From positions 5,146,001-5,210,000 of the forward strand of contig NZ_CP084580.1 of the NCBI RefSeq assembly GCF_021869765.1: a stretch of DNA of 64,000 nt, read 5' to 3'. The notes below the pieces were generated by a model, which ran no database searches, was not told where the DNA came from, and saw only the letters and a program-made list of their open reading frames with translations. Shown piece by piece: positions 62,626-64,000 of this stretch; the stretch's first letter is position 1; each line of letters opens with the position of its first letter. This DNA is from Chryseobacterium sp. MEBOG06. GTDB taxonomy: Bacteria; Bacteroidota; Bacteroidia; Flavobacteriales; Weeksellaceae. The translations under genes were made by a program, and so were the position numbers.

Positions 62626-62627
62626 TT

Positions 62628-63302
62628 TTGAGCGGAATCTTATATTTTGTTCCCACACCTGTTGGGAACCTGGAAGATATGACTTTTAGGGCGGTAAATG
62701 TCCTGAAGGAAGTAGAGTATATTTTATGTGAAGACACCAGGACTTCTGGAGTTCTTTTAAAACATTTTGAAATCTCCAAGCCTTTGAAATCTTATCATTT
62801 GCACAATGAGCATCAGGCAACAGAGAAAGTCATTACAGACCTTAAAAACGGGCAGAATATTGCTATTATTACCGATGCAGGAACCCCTGGGATTTCGGAC
62901 CCCGGATATCTTTTGGCAAAGGCCGGAGCGGACAACAATATCGAAATGATCTGCCTGCCGGGAGCAACGGCTCTTATTCCAGCTTTGGTGGTTTCGGGAC
63001 TTCCCAACAATGAATTTTTGTTTGCTGGTTTTTTACCTCAGAAAAAAGGAAGACAGACGAAACTGAAACAGCTTGCAGAAGAAAAAAAAACCATTGTTCT
63101 CTATGAAAGCCCACATAAAATCAATACTACTTTGGAGCAGATCAAAGAGTTTTTTGGAGAAGAAACCAAAGTAAGTTTAAGCCGTGAAATTTCTAAGAAA
63201 TTTGAAGAAACCAAACGGGGAACAATCAATGAATTGATTGAGTTTTCCAAATCAAAAACTTTAAAAGGAGAGATCGTTCTTATTGTTAATAATTCTATTT
63301 AA
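62628..63302 (+). CDS. rsmI: 16S rRNA (cytidine-1402-2'-O)-methyltransferase
   Basis: The 224-residue SAM enzyme starts SGILYFVPTPVGNLEDMTFRA and has LCEDTRTSGVLLKHF near residue 35, ITDAGTPGISDPGY near 85 and YESPHKI near 165. RsmI methylates the ribose at C1402 of 16S rRNA. The start codon is TTG at 62628, two bases after the previous stop; no ATG fits. Confidence 0.93.
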   Translation: MSGILYFVPTPVGNLEDMTFRAVNVLKEVEYILCEDTRTSGVLLKHFEISKPLKSYHLHNEHQATEKVITDLKNGQNIAIITDAGTPGISDPGYLLAKAGADNNIEMICLPGATALIPALVVSGLPNNEFLFAGFLPQKKGRQTKLKQLAEEKKTIVLYESPHKINTTLEQIKEFFGEETKVSLSREISKKFEETKRGTINELIEFSKSKTLKGEIVLIVNNSI

Positions 63303-63308
63303 TTTCCT

Positions 63309-64000
63309 TTGAAAAAAATAATTTTTGTATTGTGCTCTGTAGTCTGTACAGCGCAGACTAACCAATATATGAAGGTTATCCTTTCAAAAAAAACAGGAAA
63401 GGAGGTTAATTCTTACTCAGATGGGTATGGTACTTTGTATGATCCTGTTTCCGAAAAGCATGGTATTGTGGATTCTTTAGGTACGGTTACCTTTGAGTCT
63501 CCTTATAAAGGTAGTATTTTGCATGTTTTTAAAAACAGATTCATTCTTTATTCTGAAGAAACCAATTACACCAGGAAATCAGCTGTTATTAATGAAAAAG
63601 GAAAAGAATTTATCCCTTTAAATAATCAGGAATTTAATACACCGTGGTGGAGTGAAGAGTTCATCATTTCTTCCAGAGAAGGAAAAGAGGCCGTTTATGA
63701 TTATAATGGAAAAGAGATTATTTCCTATTCAGACAAAATCAGATTTTCAGGAAAGAACAGATTCTTTGTTTTAAAAGATAAAGGATGGTTTCTCTATGAC
63801 TTCAATGGAAAACAGGTAAGTGCCAGAGGATTTAAAGATGATTATTATTTTGAAGAAGGGAGGGCTCTTATAACTAATGACAATAATCAAAGTGAAATCA
63901 TTGATGAAAACGGACAGACACTGCACACATTTTCGAAGTTGGTAACCAGTATCAGTTCTTATCCTTATTTGATTACCCAGAATAAAGCTACAGGGAAATA
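63309..64000 (+). CDS. Secreted WG-repeat-like protein (3' end cut by window edge)
   Basis: The frame is open from a TTG at 63309 to the window edge (230 codons). The N-terminus KKIIFVLCSVVCTAQTNQ is a short signal peptide. Repeats of the type KGWFLYDFNGKQV, KEAVYDYNGKEIIS and SEIIDENGQTLHTF fit a WG/beta-propeller-like array. It lies 6 nt behind rsmI. Function unknown. Confidence 0.7.
   Translation, partial: MKKIIFVLCSVVCTAQTNQYMKVILSKKTGKEVNSYSDGYGTLYDPVSEKHGIVDSLGTVTFESPYKGSILHVFKNRFILYSEETNYTRKSAVINEKGKEFIPLNNQEFNTPWWSEEFIISSREGKEAVYDYNGKEIISYSDKIRFSGKNRFFVLKDKGWFLYDFNGKQVSARGFKDDYYFEEGRALITNDNNQSEIIDENGQTLHTFSKLVTSISSYPYLITQNKATGK

Overview
The window looks like chromosomal DNA of a low-GC member of the Bacteroidota, most likely Chryseobacterium or a close relative in the Weeksellaceae. 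The reasons are the Bacteroidota-type promoters (TTTG, about 19 nt, then TAnnTTTG), the families typical of the phylum (GLPGLI, DUF3127, DUF4421, a SprE/PorW gliding and type IX secretion lipoprotein, a fused MurF-alanine racemase, FeoB with a small Cys-rich partner) and very short gene spacing without strong ribosome binding sites. I see no phage, insertion sequence or CRISPR array.

Layout. 0-1.2 kb: end of a secreted protein gene and two tandem tRNA units, one of which holds a decayed tRNA-like sequence. 1.3-19.4 kb: housekeeping and envelope genes (DUF3127, aat, an EamA permease, a TPR protein, a reductase, a Crp-type regulator, glmM, feoAB, a GLPGLI protein, a large outer-membrane protein, an iron-type cupin and an M14 peptidase). 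19.6-30.6 kb: a dense one-strand island of NAD, ADP-ribose and RNA-repair genes. 30.7-48.9 kb: lepA, an ECF sigma operon, kdsC-type phosphatase, maf, sprE, tsaB, yraN, LD-carboxypeptidase, rnr and rpiB. 49-55.3 kb: pgk, a 1.5 kb gene-free AT-rich stretch, a methyltransferase, and mnmG flanked by two perfect parS sites. 55.4-64 kb: ybeY, a patatin-BamA protein, murF-alr, tdk, an acidic repeat protein, rsmI and a truncated WG-repeat-like protein.

The most interesting part is the 19.6-30.6 kb island. In transcription order it encodes an NrtR-like Nudix regulator, a frameshifted NADAR hydrolase, a SLOG-like protein, a coiled-coil protein, a von Willebrand A protein, an adenylosuccinate-synthetase paralogue, a TARG1-like macrodomain, an ADP-ribosyltransferase-like/PARG fusion, an ADP-ribosylglycohydrolase, a MacroD-like macrodomain, a sirtuin, a second ADP-ribosylglycohydrolase, an unknown protein, the RNA 2'-phosphotransferase KptA and a metallophosphatase. 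KptA and Sir2 consume NAD and yield ADP-ribose derivatives; macrodomains, ADP-ribosylglycohydrolases, PARG and NADAR release free ADP-ribose; the Nudix regulator is of a family that senses ADP-ribose. Four copies of one palindrome (7-bp arms TTTGYGT / ACRCAAA, 7-bp spacer) lie on the -7 elements of three promoters in the island, which ties the genes into one predicted regulon. The NADAR gene is out of frame at a four-unit CTTT repeat; deleting one unit restores a typical full-length protein.

A second notable point is a probable chromosome-origin neighbourhood: two parS sites, DnaA-box-like sequences at 49.0-49.3 kb, a long AT-rich gap and a change of intergenic skew from C-rich (left) to G-rich (right).
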